A DNA stretch of 64,000 nucleotides from contig NZ_AOID01000045.1 in the NCBI RefSeq assembly GCF_000337195.1, forward strand, positions 1 through 64,000, written 5' to 3'. Source of the stretch: Natrinema versiforme JCM 10478 (GTDB lineage Archaea > Halobacteriota > Halobacteria > Halobacteriales > Natrialbaceae). A model generated the notes under the pieces. The model was not told the DNA's origin and searched no databases. It was given only the letters and a program-made list of their open reading frames with translations. How positions within the stretch are numbered: the first letter of the stretch is position 1; every line of letters starts with the position of its first letter. This document shows, piece after piece, positions 1 to 9,072 of this stretch. The position numbers and the translations under genes were made by a program.

Positions 1-1
1 C

Positions 2-634
2 GACGACGCGGGCGACGAGCCGTTCGTCGAAACGGGCTTTGGCCCGGCGGTCGCCGTCGGCTACGACGACGGCGGCGATCTGATCGCGGCTGATCCGGAC
101 GGCCGCCTCGCGTGTCGAGCGGCCGGATCCGAGGAGTGGGCCACGCTCGAGGACGAGACCGTCGCCGCGGTGCGGGCGATCGACGGCGACCTCGTCGGCA
201 CCGACAGCGGCGTCTACCGCGCCCACGACGGCGGGCTCGACCACGCCGGACTGACTGACGTCCGGGACGTCTCGGCCGCCGGCGTCCCGCTCGCGGCCAC
301 CGCCGAGGGGCTCTACAAGCTCGGCAACGGCTGGATGGAGATCCTCGAGGGCGCGTTCGACACCGTCGCGGCGGACCCGCGCTCGGAGCCCGGCCGGCTC
401 GTCCGCGCCCACGCGGTCGCCGGCGACGCGGTCTACGAGTACGCGGCCGACGACGACGAGTGGCGAGAGCGAGCGAGCGAGCGCTCGAGCGGCCGGATCG
501 TGGGCGTCGGCTACGGCGACACGGTGTACGCCGTCACGGAGTCGGGGACGTTCTGCTCGGCGAGCGAGGGGGAATGGCGGACGCGAACGCTGGGTGTCAC
601 CGGCGTCACGGGCCTCGCCGTTCCGCCGCGGTAG
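2..634 (+). CDS. Beta-propeller-like protein, C-terminal part (start outside window)
   Basis: The reading frame is open from the first bases, so the N-terminus lies upstream; 210 residues are visible. The protein is soluble and acidic, built from repeated short beta-strand units of the type 'GDLVGTDSGVYR', 'EGLYKLGNGWMEIL' and 'DTVYAVTESGTF', which is the rhythm of propeller blades. Haloarchaea carry a conserved family annotated as HVO_0234-like beta-propeller protein, which as I recall often sits near PRPP synthetase, as here. No catalytic motif is visible and the function is unknown. The family name is from memory and moderately sure. Confidence 0.7.
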   Translation, partial: DDAGDEPFVETGFGPAVAVGYDDGGDLIAADPDGRLACRAAGSEEWATLEDETVAAVRAIDGDLVGTDSGVYRAHDGGLDHAGLTDVRDVSAAGVPLAATAEGLYKLGNGWMEILEGAFDTVAADPRSEPGRLVRAHAVAGDAVYEYAADDDEWRERASERSSGRIVGVGYGDTVYAVTESGTFCSASEGEWRTRTLGVTGVTGLAVPPR

Positions 635-687
635 GCGGAACGCTACTCTCGAGTGCGGGACCGAGATCGCGGCCGATGTCTGACGGA

Positions 688-697
688 CGTTTATCTA
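688..697 (+). promoter_or_regulatory. TATA-like box for the lipoprotein gene
   Basis: The AT-rich element TTTATCTACT lies about 26 bases upstream of the ATG at 720. This is the usual spacing for a leaderless haloarchaeal transcript and supports that start. Confidence 0.5.
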
Positions 698-719
698 CTC
701 GGCATCTCTCTGCTGCGGT

Positions 720-1244
720 ATGACCGAGCTACCGCGGCGACGGCTACTGGCCGCGACCGGCACCGCACTCACCGGTGCGGTCGCCGGCTGTATGGGCAGC
801 GACGACGGAAACGGAGATGGTGGGAACGGAGACGAAAACGAGAGCGCGAGCGCGGACCCGGAAACCGGAAGCGAGACCACCGAGGCGACCAGCGGGACGC
901 TCCTCGGCGAAATCTCCCTCGAGAACATAGACGACGAGGCGCACACGATCGACGTCATCGTCGAGTTCGGCGACGGGCCCGAACACTGGTCGACCAACGA
1001 ACTCGCCGAGGACGAGGGCGCGGAACTCGAGCGAAACTGGCCGACTGAATCGGGATCGTTCAGCGTCATGTTCCGACTCGACGGCGGCGAGCCGATGCAG
1101 GTGACGCCGGCGCGGTGGAACGATCCGGACTGTGTCAACGTCTTCGCGATGGTGGGTCGCGACGGCCAACTGAAGATCCTGAGCGACACTGAGGGCGGTC
1201 CCTGCGGCGACGGCGATGTGGACTTAGACGACGCAGAGGAGTGA
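720..1244 (+). CDS. Tat-exported lipoprotein, unknown function
   Basis: This 174-residue protein begins with a twin-arginine signal (RRR at residues 6-8), a short hydrophobic stretch, and a lipobox ending in Cys24 (AVAGC). It should therefore be exported folded and lipid-anchored. A Ser/Glu/Asp-rich linker to about residue 60 leads into one compact domain of roughly 110 residues. This domain has beta-strand patterns and two cysteines (in DPDC and GGPCG) that could form a disulfide. Haloarchaea have many such small surface lipoproteins. No enzyme motif is visible. Confidence 0.85.
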   Translation: MTELPRRRLLAATGTALTGAVAGCMGSDDGNGDGGNGDENESASADPETGSETTEATSGTLLGEISLENIDDEAHTIDVIVEFGDGPEHWSTNELAEDEGAELERNWPTESGSFSVMFRLDGGEPMQVTPARWNDPDCVNVFAMVGRDGQLKILSDTEGGPCGDGDVDLDDAEE

Positions 1245-1433
1245 CTGAGCCGGTCGGGAGCCGAGTGCACGATCGCAGACGGACGCGTCGAGTCGCGCCG
1301 AGTTCGTTTAAGTGCTTCTGGTCACAAGGTGAAGCTACGAGGAGCTTTTCGCGGACTGCGAAATTGCCCGGCGAGCTGCCGCTGTCGGTCCGAGAACGAA
1401 AACTGGTTTAGCCCCCGCGCTGTCGAACCGACT

Positions 1434-2291
1434 ATGATCGTCAGCGGATCCGCGTCGCAGGCTCTCGCCGCGGCGCTCGCACGCCATCTCGAGGAACCGC
1501 TCGCCGCCGTCGAGTACGACCGCTTTCCCGACGGCGAACTGCTCGCGGCCGTCCCCGGCGTCGCCGAGGCCGAGCCGGACCGAGCGGTGATCGTCGCCTC
1601 GACCGTCTCGAGCGACGCCCACCTCGAGGTGCTTCAGCTACAGGACGCCGTCCGCGAGGCCGGCGTCGAAGAGGTCGTCACCGTCCTGCCGTACATGGGC
1701 TACGGGCGACAGGACGACGCCTTCGAGCCGGGCCATCCGGTCTCCGCGAGAGCGGTCGCCCGCGCGATTTCGACCGGTTCGGACCGCGTGCTGACGGTCA
1801 ATCCCCACGAGGCGGCCGTCTGTGACTTCTTCGAGCCGACGGCGACCGCCGTCGACGCGGCCGGCCGACTCGCCGAGCCCCTGCCCGCGGACCTCACCGA
1901 TCCCGTCTTTCTCTCGCCCGATGCGGGGGCCGTCGACCTCGCCGAAACGGTTCGAGACACCTACGGTGCGGGCGATATCGACTACTTCGAAAAGACCCGC
2001 CACTCCGGCACCGAGGTCGAAATCTCGCCGAGCGACGTCGACGTGGCCGGCCGCGACGTCGTCGTCGTCGACGACATCATCGCGACGGGGTCGACGATGA
2101 GCGAGGCCGTCGCCGTCCTCGAGGATCGCGGCGTCGATCGGGTCTTCGTCACCTGCGTCCACCCGCTGCTCGCCCGCGACGCCGTCACGAAGCTCTCGCG
2201 GGCGGGTGTCGAGGCGATCTACGGCACCGACACCATCGAGCGCGGCGTCGAGACCGTCTCCGTCGCGCCGGTGCTCGCGGCACACCTGTAA
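1434..2291 (+). CDS. prs: Ribose-phosphate diphosphokinase (PRPP synthetase)
   Basis: Makes PRPP from ribose 5-phosphate and ATP for nucleotide, histidine and tryptophan synthesis. The protein has 285 residues, typical of the short archaeal form. Visible motifs are FPDGE near the N-terminus, YMGYGRQD (about residues 87-94, ATP side) and the PRPP-binding loop VDDIIATGST (about 212-221). The open frame continues upstream to 1329, but the ATG at 1434 starts exactly at the family's N-terminal MIVSGS motif, so I chose it. It follows the propeller and lipoprotein genes on the same strand but is probably transcribed separately. Confidence 0.96.
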   Translation: MIVSGSASQALAAALARHLEEPLAAVEYDRFPDGELLAAVPGVAEAEPDRAVIVASTVSSDAHLEVLQLQDAVREAGVEEVVTVLPYMGYGRQDDAFEPGHPVSARAVARAISTGSDRVLTVNPHEAAVCDFFEPTATAVDAAGRLAEPLPADLTDPVFLSPDAGAVDLAETVRDTYGAGDIDYFEKTRHSGTEVEISPSDVDVAGRDVVVVDDIIATGSTMSEAVAVLEDRGVDRVFVTCVHPLLARDAVTKLSRAGVEAIYGTDTIERGVETVSVAPVLAAHL

Positions 2292-2395
2292 CTAAACGAT
2301 TAAGTAGTATCCACCCAGTGGCCTAGTTGTTAGCGCGTGGCACGAGACCGACTCGGCCACACGAGCAGCCGCGGACAACGGACTACAGCAGTTAG

Positions 2396-2935
2396 ATGCA
2401 CGGAATCGTCCACAAGACCCTCAAGGAATACGTCGTCGAGCGGACCGACGACGGCACCTGGGACACGATCGTCGAGCAGTCCGGCCTCGAGCCGCAGCTA
2501 TACCTCCCCGTCTCGAACTACGACGACGAGGAAGTCGACGCCATCCTCGAGACGCTCTCGACGATGGCCACCCAAGACAGGCAGGCGATCGAGCGCGACT
2601 TCGGCAAGACGCTCGCCCCCGAACTGCTCTCGACGTTCAGCGCCCACATCCGGCGCGACTGGGACCTCCCCGAACTGCTCGCCGGTTTCGATGACGTCTA
2701 CGACAACATCGAGGCCGCCACGGAGAACACCGAACTCCCGGCGCTCTCCTGTACCCGCGAGGACGACCACGCGATCGTCACGTACGACACCCACCGGGAG
2801 CAGCGGTACTGCGGGCTCGCCCACGGCATCCTCGAGGGCACCGTCGCCGCGTTCGACGCGGACGCGCCCGTGACGAAAACCGCCTGCGTCGACGACGGTG
2901 CCGACGCCTGCCGGTTCCGCGTCGACCTCGAGTGA
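2396..2935 (+). CDS. H-NOX/V4R-fold sensor protein (heme NO-binding family) lacking the proximal histidine
   Basis: This 179-residue protein starts with MHGIVHKTL and has the size and order of an H-NOX (heme nitric oxide/oxygen binding) domain. The YxSxR signature appears as YDTHR (Y130, R134), followed by the usual GxxxG-type helix (LAHGILEG). By hand alignment to a bacterial H-NOX, the heme-ligating histidine position is Tyr102 (FDDVY). The C-terminus carries C139, C164 and C172 in a 'C...DGADACRFRV' pattern resembling the related V4R fold. No output domain is fused. It may bind heme differently, bind a metal, or bind another ligand. Confidence 0.75.
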   Translation: MHGIVHKTLKEYVVERTDDGTWDTIVEQSGLEPQLYLPVSNYDDEEVDAILETLSTMATQDRQAIERDFGKTLAPELLSTFSAHIRRDWDLPELLAGFDDVYDNIEAATENTELPALSCTREDDHAIVTYDTHREQRYCGLAHGILEGTVAAFDADAPVTKTACVDDGADACRFRVDLE

Positions 2936-3088
2936 TCGGCTGGATACCCATCTCAAAATCGTTCTCGGCAGAATCGACGGTTCATCGGGGTAGCTGCCGT
3001 CGTACCGACTCTTCGTCGAACTGTGTCAGTAGTCTCGGCGCTACCCACGGGACCGAACGAGCCGCGAATCGGCGCGCCGCCCGATCCG

Positions 3089-5176
3089 TTACCGGCGACG
3101 AGCCAGCAGTGCGCTCAGCAACGCCGCCGCCACGGCGACCAGCGCGGTCGAGATACCGAAGCCGGGGACCTCCTCGAGCCCCGCTACCGTACCGCCACCG
3201 ACAGCTGCCGTCGTCGTCCGATCGTGGACCGCGATCTCGTACCGCCCGTCCTCGTCGAACCGGATCTCGGCGTCGACCGTCATCGCCTCGCCGGGCCGAA
3301 TCGCGACCGGTCGCTCGGCGACGACGCCGTCGACGGTCCGGAACGCGAGGACCGCCGCTCCCGGTCGATCATCGGCGGCTTCGATCGTCGCAGTCGCAGT
3401 CACCGATTCGCCGGCGTCGATGCCCTCGGGCGCGTGCTGCAGATCGGTGACGGCCACGCTCCCGGACGATCTGACGATGGCGGTGAGTCGCTCCGACCCG
3501 ACCCGAACCGTGTACTCGCCGGGTTCGGACGGCGTCCACGAGAGGGTATGGGTCGCCGCCGCTCCGGGCTCGAGGGTCCCCCGTCGGCTATCGACCACCC
3601 GGCCGCCCGCCTGGAGCGTCGCGTCGTAGGTTCCCGCCCGCTCGCCGGCGTTTGCGACCGTCGTCGGGATTGTCACGGACTCGCCGGCCGGGACCGCGAT
3701 GACGGTGCGGTCCTCGCTATCGGTGCGGCCGAGGGCCGACGCGTTCCAGCGGGGCCACTCCTGTCCCGCCACCGTGAGCGATTCGACCTCGATACCGTAC
3801 TCGAAGGCCGCGACCGACTGCCCGAACGCGGCCTCGTGGTGGCTTCGGTTCCACGTCTCCGGCGTCGCCTCGGTCCGCGTGTACCGCTCCGCGGCGGCGC
3901 GAACCTCCGCCCCGCCGGCGTCCTCGATCGCTTGCAGGAAGTCCGCCTCGGTCACCGTCTCTTCCTGCGCGTTCAGCGTCCGGAACACGTCCTCGAGCGT
4001 GCGGTCGCCGTCAGTGGCGAGCCGGAGCCGCCGGTCGATTTCGCCGGCGACGAGCGCCCCTTTCGCGTAGTCGGTCTCCGGGTCGTCCCACGTCGATCGA
4101 TCGGCGAGGACGCCATCGGCGTAGGGCGATCGCTCGCCCCGCTCGAGGAGGGTGCTGAACTCACCGAACTCGATCCGGCCGCTCTCGAGGGCGAGCAGGC
4201 CTGCGTAGTAGTCGGCCTGCCCTTCGACGACCCAGTCGATTTTGGGAGCGGTGTCGACCGCTGCGGTCGAAAAGCGCTGGCGGACGTGGACGTACTCGTG
4301 GACCCAGACCGGGTTCCGCTCGTCGAGCGTGGCGTTTTCGACGACCCACGCGTCCGACTGGCCGTACTGGATCCCCCGATTCGAGCCCCAGTCGACATCG
4401 CTCGGAACCGCGACCATGAACACCTCGTCGCTTCGCATGCCGACCTCGAGTCGCCCGCTCGCGTCCGCGAGGGCTGTGAGGATATCGTCGGGCGACTCCT
4501 CAAGCTCCGCGACTTCGGGGACTGCCAGCCGGAACGTCTCCCCGTCGACATCGCGTTCGTACTCCCGTACCGCTCCGAAAAAGGCGATGTCGCCGCCGGT
4601 CGCGCCCGGCCCGTCGACGGTCACCGTCTTCTCGATACCGACCGGCTCGGTCCGGTGCAACGAGATCTCGACGCCTGGGACCCCCACGACGCCCCACTCG
4701 CCGGTATCGACGAACGTGTATCCCGCACTCGAGTCGGTTCCGCGCTGTTCGCCGCCCCCGCGCTGATCCGCCGGCATCGCGTACTGGATCGTCGGTTCGG
4801 CGGTTTCCTCGTCCCACCGGAAGGTCCGCTCGCCCGTTCGCTCGAAGCCCGCGATGGACTCGACGGTCGCACCCCGCTCGAGTTTGATCTCGAACTGCGT
4901 GACGGGATCGGGGACGCGGAAGGTCATCTCCGTCCCGAACGTCTCGGGGTCGTCCGGCCGATGCCGGAGGACGGTCGTCCGGTGGAAGACATCGTCGGAG
5001 CCGGCGCTCGTCCCGACCGACGCGAGCGCCTGACTCGACTCGAGTTCGGACCCCTGGACGAACTCGGCAGTTGCCGAGGGCTCGACCGCACCCGCAGACT
5101 CGAGGGAGACAGCACCGGCCGGGGGACTGGCGACGAGCAAGATGACGAAGGCGAGAACGGCGACTCGAGAGTTCAC
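3089..5176 (-). CDS. Exported gluzincin-type metalloprotease with PGF-CTERM anchor
   Basis: The protein has 695 residues. A Sec signal (VAVLAFVILLVASPPAGA) leads to a beta-rich N-terminal region. A zinc-protease signature, HEYVH, lies at residues 293-297, followed about 20 residues later by EGQADYY, giving the third ligand Glu of an HExxH...E gluzincin. After this helical catalytic region come two CARDB/Ig-like beta domains (about 430-650). The tail is PGF, a hydrophobic segment and RRR, the PGF-CTERM sorting signal recognised by archaeosortase A, so the mature protein should be lipid-anchored on the cell surface. The protease family (M1/M61-like) is inferred from the motif only. The long antisense frame over this gene is a codon-bias shadow. 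Confidence 0.85.
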   Translation of the reverse strand: MNSRVAVLAFVILLVASPPAGAVSLESAGAVEPSATAEFVQGSELESSQALASVGTSAGSDDVFHRTTVLRHRPDDPETFGTEMTFRVPDPVTQFEIKLERGATVESIAGFERTGERTFRWDEETAEPTIQYAMPADQRGGGEQRGTDSSAGYTFVDTGEWGVVGVPGVEISLHRTEPVGIEKTVTVDGPGATGGDIAFFGAVREYERDVDGETFRLAVPEVAELEESPDDILTALADASGRLEVGMRSDEVFMVAVPSDVDWGSNRGIQYGQSDAWVVENATLDERNPVWVHEYVHVRQRFSTAAVDTAPKIDWVVEGQADYYAGLLALESGRIEFGEFSTLLERGERSPYADGVLADRSTWDDPETDYAKGALVAGEIDRRLRLATDGDRTLEDVFRTLNAQEETVTEADFLQAIEDAGGAEVRAAAERYTRTEATPETWNRSHHEAAFGQSVAAFEYGIEVESLTVAGQEWPRWNASALGRTDSEDRTVIAVPAGESVTIPTTVANAGERAGTYDATLQAGGRVVDSRRGTLEPGAAATHTLSWTPSEPGEYTVRVGSERLTAIVRSSGSVAVTDLQHAPEGIDAGESVTATATIEAADDRPGAAVLAFRTVDGVVAERPVAIRPGEAMTVDAEIRFDEDGRYEIAVHDRTTTAAVGGGTVAGLEEVPGFGISTALVAVAAALLSALLARRR

Positions 5177-5287
5177 TAGCCAATGCTGGCCAGTCAGCGC
5201 CCAAGACGTTTATGGCAGCGGCACTGTCACGTCTCGGAGAAACACGTCCAAATAAGAACGATCGGGTAACGTGAGTATCGCGGTGAG

Positions 5288-5335
5288 TCAGTCTGACGCT
5301 TCAGCCGCCGCCAGCGGCTCGATCGCGATCTCGGC
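5288..5335 (-). pseudogene. Relic of a second ileS 3' end
   Basis: The minus strand encodes DAEIAIEPLAAAEASD followed by a stop. This repeats the last 14 residues of the intact isoleucyl-tRNA synthetase (EIAIEPLAAAEASD, ending at 5426) without an amino-acid difference but with several synonymous base differences. Nothing upstream of the fragment continues the ileS reading frame. It looks like the leftover tail of another ileS allele. Confidence 0.75.
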
Positions 5336-5425
5336 ATCCACCTTTTTCCGCTCGGGTGACTCCCTCCGGTCGTCACCCTCGCGCAAAAATCTGGTCCAAA
5401 AATCCGCCTCACTACGTTCGGCGGA

Positions 5426-8400
5426 CTAGTCCGACGCTTCCGCTGCCGCCAGCGGTTCGATCGCGATTTCCATCGTCACGCCTTCGACATCCCACTCCTT
5501 ACGGTGGCCGTCCTCGACCGGGCGGCGCTCGTCGGCGCGGACCTCCTCGCTGATCAGGTCCTCGTGGTCGGCGGCGAGGTCGGCGACGCGGTCGTCGTCG
5601 ATTGCGAGGTCGAGCGCGATTCGCTCCTCCACGTCGAGATCGAGGTCCTTGCGCATCTCCTGAACGCGGCGAATGACCTCGCGAGCGTAGCCCTCGCTCT
5701 CGATGTCGTCGGTCAGCGAGGCGTCGACGTAGGCGACGCCGCGGTCGTCGCCGTCGGTTCCGAACGCGGTGCCGGCGACGCTGTCGGGCGTCTGGGTGAC
5801 GAAGGAGACCATCTCGTCGGTGATCTCCTCGCCGTCCTCGAGCGCGTCCGCGACAGCGTCCTCGATCGCGTCGAGGCTCGGTTCGTCGATCCGGGCCTCG
5901 TTGAGCGCGTTCATGACCCGCCCGGCGCGGTCGCCGAAGGTCGGGCCGAGTTCGCTCATGTCCGCTTCGGCGCTGTACTGCAGTTCGCCCCAGCGGTCCT
6001 CGGGCGAGACGAGTTCGATCTCGCGGGCGTTGAGCCGGTCCTCGAGCAGCCCGGTGTGGCGCTCGACGGCGTCGACGACCCGCTGGTCGTCTGCCGCCAC
6101 GACGACGCGCGGAACGGGCCAGCGCAGCTTGCGGCCGGCCTGCTGGCGCGCGTTCGCGCCGGCCTCCTCGATCGCGCGGAGGAGGGCGACGTCCTCCTCG
6201 AGTTGCTGGTCCTGCCAGTACTCGTCGACTTCGGGCCAGTCCTCCATATGAACCGTGGGGTGGCCCTCGTCGCCGGTCAGGGTGCCGTAGATCTCCTCGC
6301 TGATGAACGGCGCGTAGGGCGCGAGCAGGGCGACGCTCTCCCGGAGGACCCGGTAGATCGTCGCGTAGGCGGCCTGTTTCGAGCCGCTGTCCGCTTCGTC
6401 CCACATCCGCTCGCGGACCGCCTGCACGTAGAACCGCGAGACGTCTTCGACGACGAACTCGAGCAGGGCGTCGATCGCCTTGTCCTGCCGGAAGTCCTCG
6501 AAGTGGGCGGTCATCTCGGCTTTGGTGGACTGGAGGCGAGCGAGCACCCACTCATCGATCAACTCGAGGTCCGAGTCGACATCGTCCAAGGTCGTCTCCT
6601 GTGGATCGAACTCGTCCAAGCGCATGTACGGCAGCGGGAACCGGAAGACGTTCCACAGCGTCCGGAGGTGGTTCTCCATCGTCTGCATCCCGTCCCAGTC
6701 GAAGCGCATGTCCTCGCCCTGCGGGTTGTTCGACAGGAGGAACAGCCGCATGGTGTCCCGGCCGTGGCGGTCGATCGCCTCGTGGGGATCGATCAGGATG
6801 TCCTTGGACTTGCTCATCGCGCGGCCGTCGGGCATCAGCGCGTGGCCGTGCATCAGGACCTCCTGATACGGGCTCTCACCGATTGCGGCGGTGCCCATCC
6901 CCAGCTGGGACCAGAACCAGCCCCGCGTCTGATCGTGAGCCTCGAGGATGAAGTCAGCGGGCCAGAGTTCGTCGAACTCGCTGTCGTCGGACGGGTAGTC
7001 GAGGGTTCCCCACGACGCGACCGAGGAGTCGAGCCAGACGTCGAACACGTCCTGGACGCGGGTGTAGGTGGTTCCGTCCTCGGTGATCGTCAGGTCGTCG
7101 ACAGTGTCCTTGTGGAGGTCGACCGCCTCGGGGTCGATATTCTGGTCGACCCGTTCGGCGAGTTCCTCGCGGTCGCTGACGACGATTCGATCCTCGTCGT
7201 CGTCCCGGTCTTCGGGCGTCCACACCGGCAGCGGGATGCCCCAGTAGCGCTGTCGCGAGACGTTCCAGTCGGGGGCCTCCTCGACGAAGTCCCGGAAGCG
7301 GTTGTCCCGTGCCCACTCGGGGTGCCACTCGCTGTCCTCGATGTTCTTGAGGAGTTCGTCCTTAACGTCGGTGATCGTGATGAACCACTGGTCGGTGACG
7401 ATCTGGAGGATGCCCGTGTCACAGCGCCAACAGTGGCCGTAGCTGTGCTGAACCGTTCCGGACGCGAGCAGCGCGCCGTTGTCCTCGAGGTCGGCCGTGA
7501 TCTCGTCGTCGGCGTCCTTGACGAACTGGCCCTCGTACTTGCCGGCCTCCTCGGTGTAGACGCCGTCGCCGCCGACGGGACAGAAGATCGGGAAGCCGAG
7601 TTCGCGGCCGCGCTCGAAGTCCACTTCACCGTGGCCGGGCGCGGAGTGGACGAGGCCGGTGCCGTCGCCGCCCGTATCGACGTAGTCGGCCGCGTAGACC
7701 TCGAACGCGCCCTCGGCGTCGACGTGGTCGGGAACCTCCTCGGCCAGCGGGTGCTCGTAGGCCCAGCCGAGCAGTTCCTTGCCCGTGTGTTCCTCGACGA
7801 CCTCGTAGTCGTCGTAGCGGCCCTCGCGGAGGACTTCCTCGTGTTTTGCCTCGGCGATATAGAGGAGTTCCTCCTCGCCGTCTTTCTCCGCGCGGACGCC
7901 GACGTAGTCGCCCTCCTCGTCGACGGCGACAAAGGTGTTCGCCGGCACCGTCCACGGGGTCGTCGTCCAGATGACGAGTTTCCCCTCGCGATCCTCGAGG
8001 TCGAATTTGACGTAGATCGAGGGGTCCTCGACGTCCTCGTACTCGACCTCGTTGTTCGCGATGGCGGTCTCACAGCGCGGACACTGCGAGATCGAGCGGT
8101 GGCCCTTCTCGACTAAGCCGCGGTCGGCGGCCTTCGAAAAGCCCCACCACGCCGCTTCCATGTACTCCGGTTCGACCGTCTTGTACGGGTCGTCCCAGTC
8201 CATCCAGACGCCGAAGTCCTGGAAGTCGGACTGGAGCCCCTCGAGTTGCTCCTCGGCGTAGTCCTTGCACTCCTGAATGAAGTTCTCCTCGCCGAACTCC
8301 TCGATGTCCTTCTTGTTCTCGAAGCCTAGTCGCTCCTCGACGCGGGTCTCGATGGGGAGCCCGTGCATGTCGTAGCCCGGCCGGTCGGTGACGTCGTACC

Positions 8401-8632
8401 CCTGCATCCGCAGGAAGCGCAGGTAGACGTCCTTCAGCGACTTGTTCCACGTGGTTCCCATATGCGCCGATCCCGACGTGTACGGCGGGCCGTCGACGAA
8501 AAAGTAGGACTCGCCGTCCGATCGGTGCTCGACCGTCTGCTCGTAGGCGTCGACGTCGTCCCAGTACTCGAAGACCCGCTGCTCGAGTTCGTGTGGGTCG
8601 TACTGGTCGTCGACCTCGCCGAACCTGCTCAT
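5426..8632 (-). CDS. ileS: Isoleucyl-tRNA synthetase
   Basis: Class I aminoacyl-tRNA synthetase charging tRNA-Ile; 1068 residues, normal for the archaeal/eukaryotic type. The HIGH motif appears as HMGT at residues 57-60 and the KMSKS loop as AMSKS near residue 607. The WWGFSK region, a CPRCETAI zinc-type knuckle, the CP1 editing domain, HCWRCD, and the C-terminal anticodon-binding and DUF5915-like domains are all present. The frame is open for 60 more codons upstream, but the ATG at 8632 begins the conserved MSRFGEVDDQYDP N-terminus. A fossil copy of its 3' end lies about 140 bases downstream. Confidence 0.98.
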   Translation of the reverse strand: MSRFGEVDDQYDPHELEQRVFEYWDDVDAYEQTVEHRSDGESYFFVDGPPYTSGSAHMGTTWNKSLKDVYLRFLRMQGYDVTDRPGYDMHGLPIETRVEERLGFENKKDIEEFGEENFIQECKDYAEEQLEGLQSDFQDFGVWMDWDDPYKTVEPEYMEAAWWGFSKAADRGLVEKGHRSISQCPRCETAIANNEVEYEDVEDPSIYVKFDLEDREGKLVIWTTTPWTVPANTFVAVDEEGDYVGVRAEKDGEEELLYIAEAKHEEVLREGRYDDYEVVEEHTGKELLGWAYEHPLAEEVPDHVDAEGAFEVYAADYVDTGGDGTGLVHSAPGHGEVDFERGRELGFPIFCPVGGDGVYTEEAGKYEGQFVKDADDEITADLEDNGALLASGTVQHSYGHCWRCDTGILQIVTDQWFITITDVKDELLKNIEDSEWHPEWARDNRFRDFVEEAPDWNVSRQRYWGIPLPVWTPEDRDDDEDRIVVSDREELAERVDQNIDPEAVDLHKDTVDDLTITEDGTTYTRVQDVFDVWLDSSVASWGTLDYPSDDSEFDELWPADFILEAHDQTRGWFWSQLGMGTAAIGESPYQEVLMHGHALMPDGRAMSKSKDILIDPHEAIDRHGRDTMRLFLLSNNPQGEDMRFDWDGMQTMENHLRTLWNVFRFPLPYMRLDEFDPQETTLDDVDSDLELIDEWVLARLQSTKAEMTAHFEDFRQDKAIDALLEFVVEDVSRFYVQAVRERMWDEADSGSKQAAYATIYRVLRESVALLAPYAPFISEEIYGTLTGDEGHPTVHMEDWPEVDEYWQDQQLEEDVALLRAIEEAGANARQQAGRKLRWPVPRVVVAADDQRVVDAVERHTGLLEDRLNAREIELVSPEDRWGELQYSAEADMSELGPTFGDRAGRVMNALNEARIDEPSLDAIEDAVADALEDGEEITDEMVSFVTQTPDSVAGTAFGTDGDDRGVAYVDASLTDDIESEGYAREVIRRVQEMRKDLDLDVEERIALDLAIDDDRVADLAADHEDLISEEVRADERRPVEDGHRKEWDVEGVTMEIAIEPLAAAEASD

Positions 8633-8727
8633 ACCCGACCTAATCGCCTCCGGCAGTAAAGAGGAATCGATATTGCAGGTCGCTCGCGGAACGTCGGCTC
8701 GAAAACGAAGACGGTGCTCGCGGCCGC

Positions 8728-8958
8728 TCAGACGTACTGCGAGAGGACCTTCTGGTAGCCCAGTCCGTACGCGCCGGCATAGAGCATGACGCCGCCGAGG
8801 GCGGCCAGCCACAGCGCGATCATCGCCTCACCGGCCCCGTAGTGTTGCAGGCTCGCCTGTTCGACGAGGACGCCGCCGACCGTCAGCGCACCGGCGACGA
8901 CGGTATAGAGGACCAGTTGGAGTGATTCCGCGAGTAGTTCCGGACCGATCGATGTCAT
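8728..8958 (-). CDS. Small two-helix membrane protein, unknown function
   Basis: A 76-residue protein with two predicted membrane helices (about residues 15-33 and 46-64) separated by a short loop with EQASLQHYGAGE. The ATG at 8958 fits because the longer open frame upstream has shadow-like Arg-rich composition. It lies between ileS and the divergent uracil-DNA glycosylase gene. Such small membrane proteins are common in haloarchaea and this one has no recognisable catalytic feature. Confidence 0.7.
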   Translation of the reverse strand: MTSIGPELLAESLQLVLYTVVAGALTVGGVLVEQASLQHYGAGEAMIALWLAALGGVMLYAGAYGLGYQKVLSQYV

Positions 8959-9072
8959 TAGCCTCCTGTTACCGGCCCATCGAAGGTAAACCTGTCCCCT
9001 CGCGTGTGACGCGACCGCACGATAGGCCGCACGAACCGACTCGCATAACTCGTCGCAGACGTATCCCCGTGT

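Noticed and set aside
2292-2395. Possible tRNA or small RNA between prs and the H-NOX-like gene
   Set aside because: No acceptor, anticodon or T-arm pattern could be folded; only a promoter-like AAACGATTAAG stretch.
3023-5179. 718-residue open frame antisense to the surface protease
   Set aside because: Arg/Asp/Val-rich shadow composition, no motif, and the opposite strand encodes a protein with signal peptide, HExxH and PGF-CTERM.
5336-5425. Possible short CRISPR-like or IS terminal repeat between the two ileS tails
   Set aside because: Only a generic haloarchaeal intergenic motif (CCTCACTACGTTCGGCGG type); no repeated spacing or terminal repeats.
5504-8116. 870-residue open frame antisense to ileS
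   Set aside because: Mirror of GC-rich codons of a certain ileS gene; no recognisable domain.
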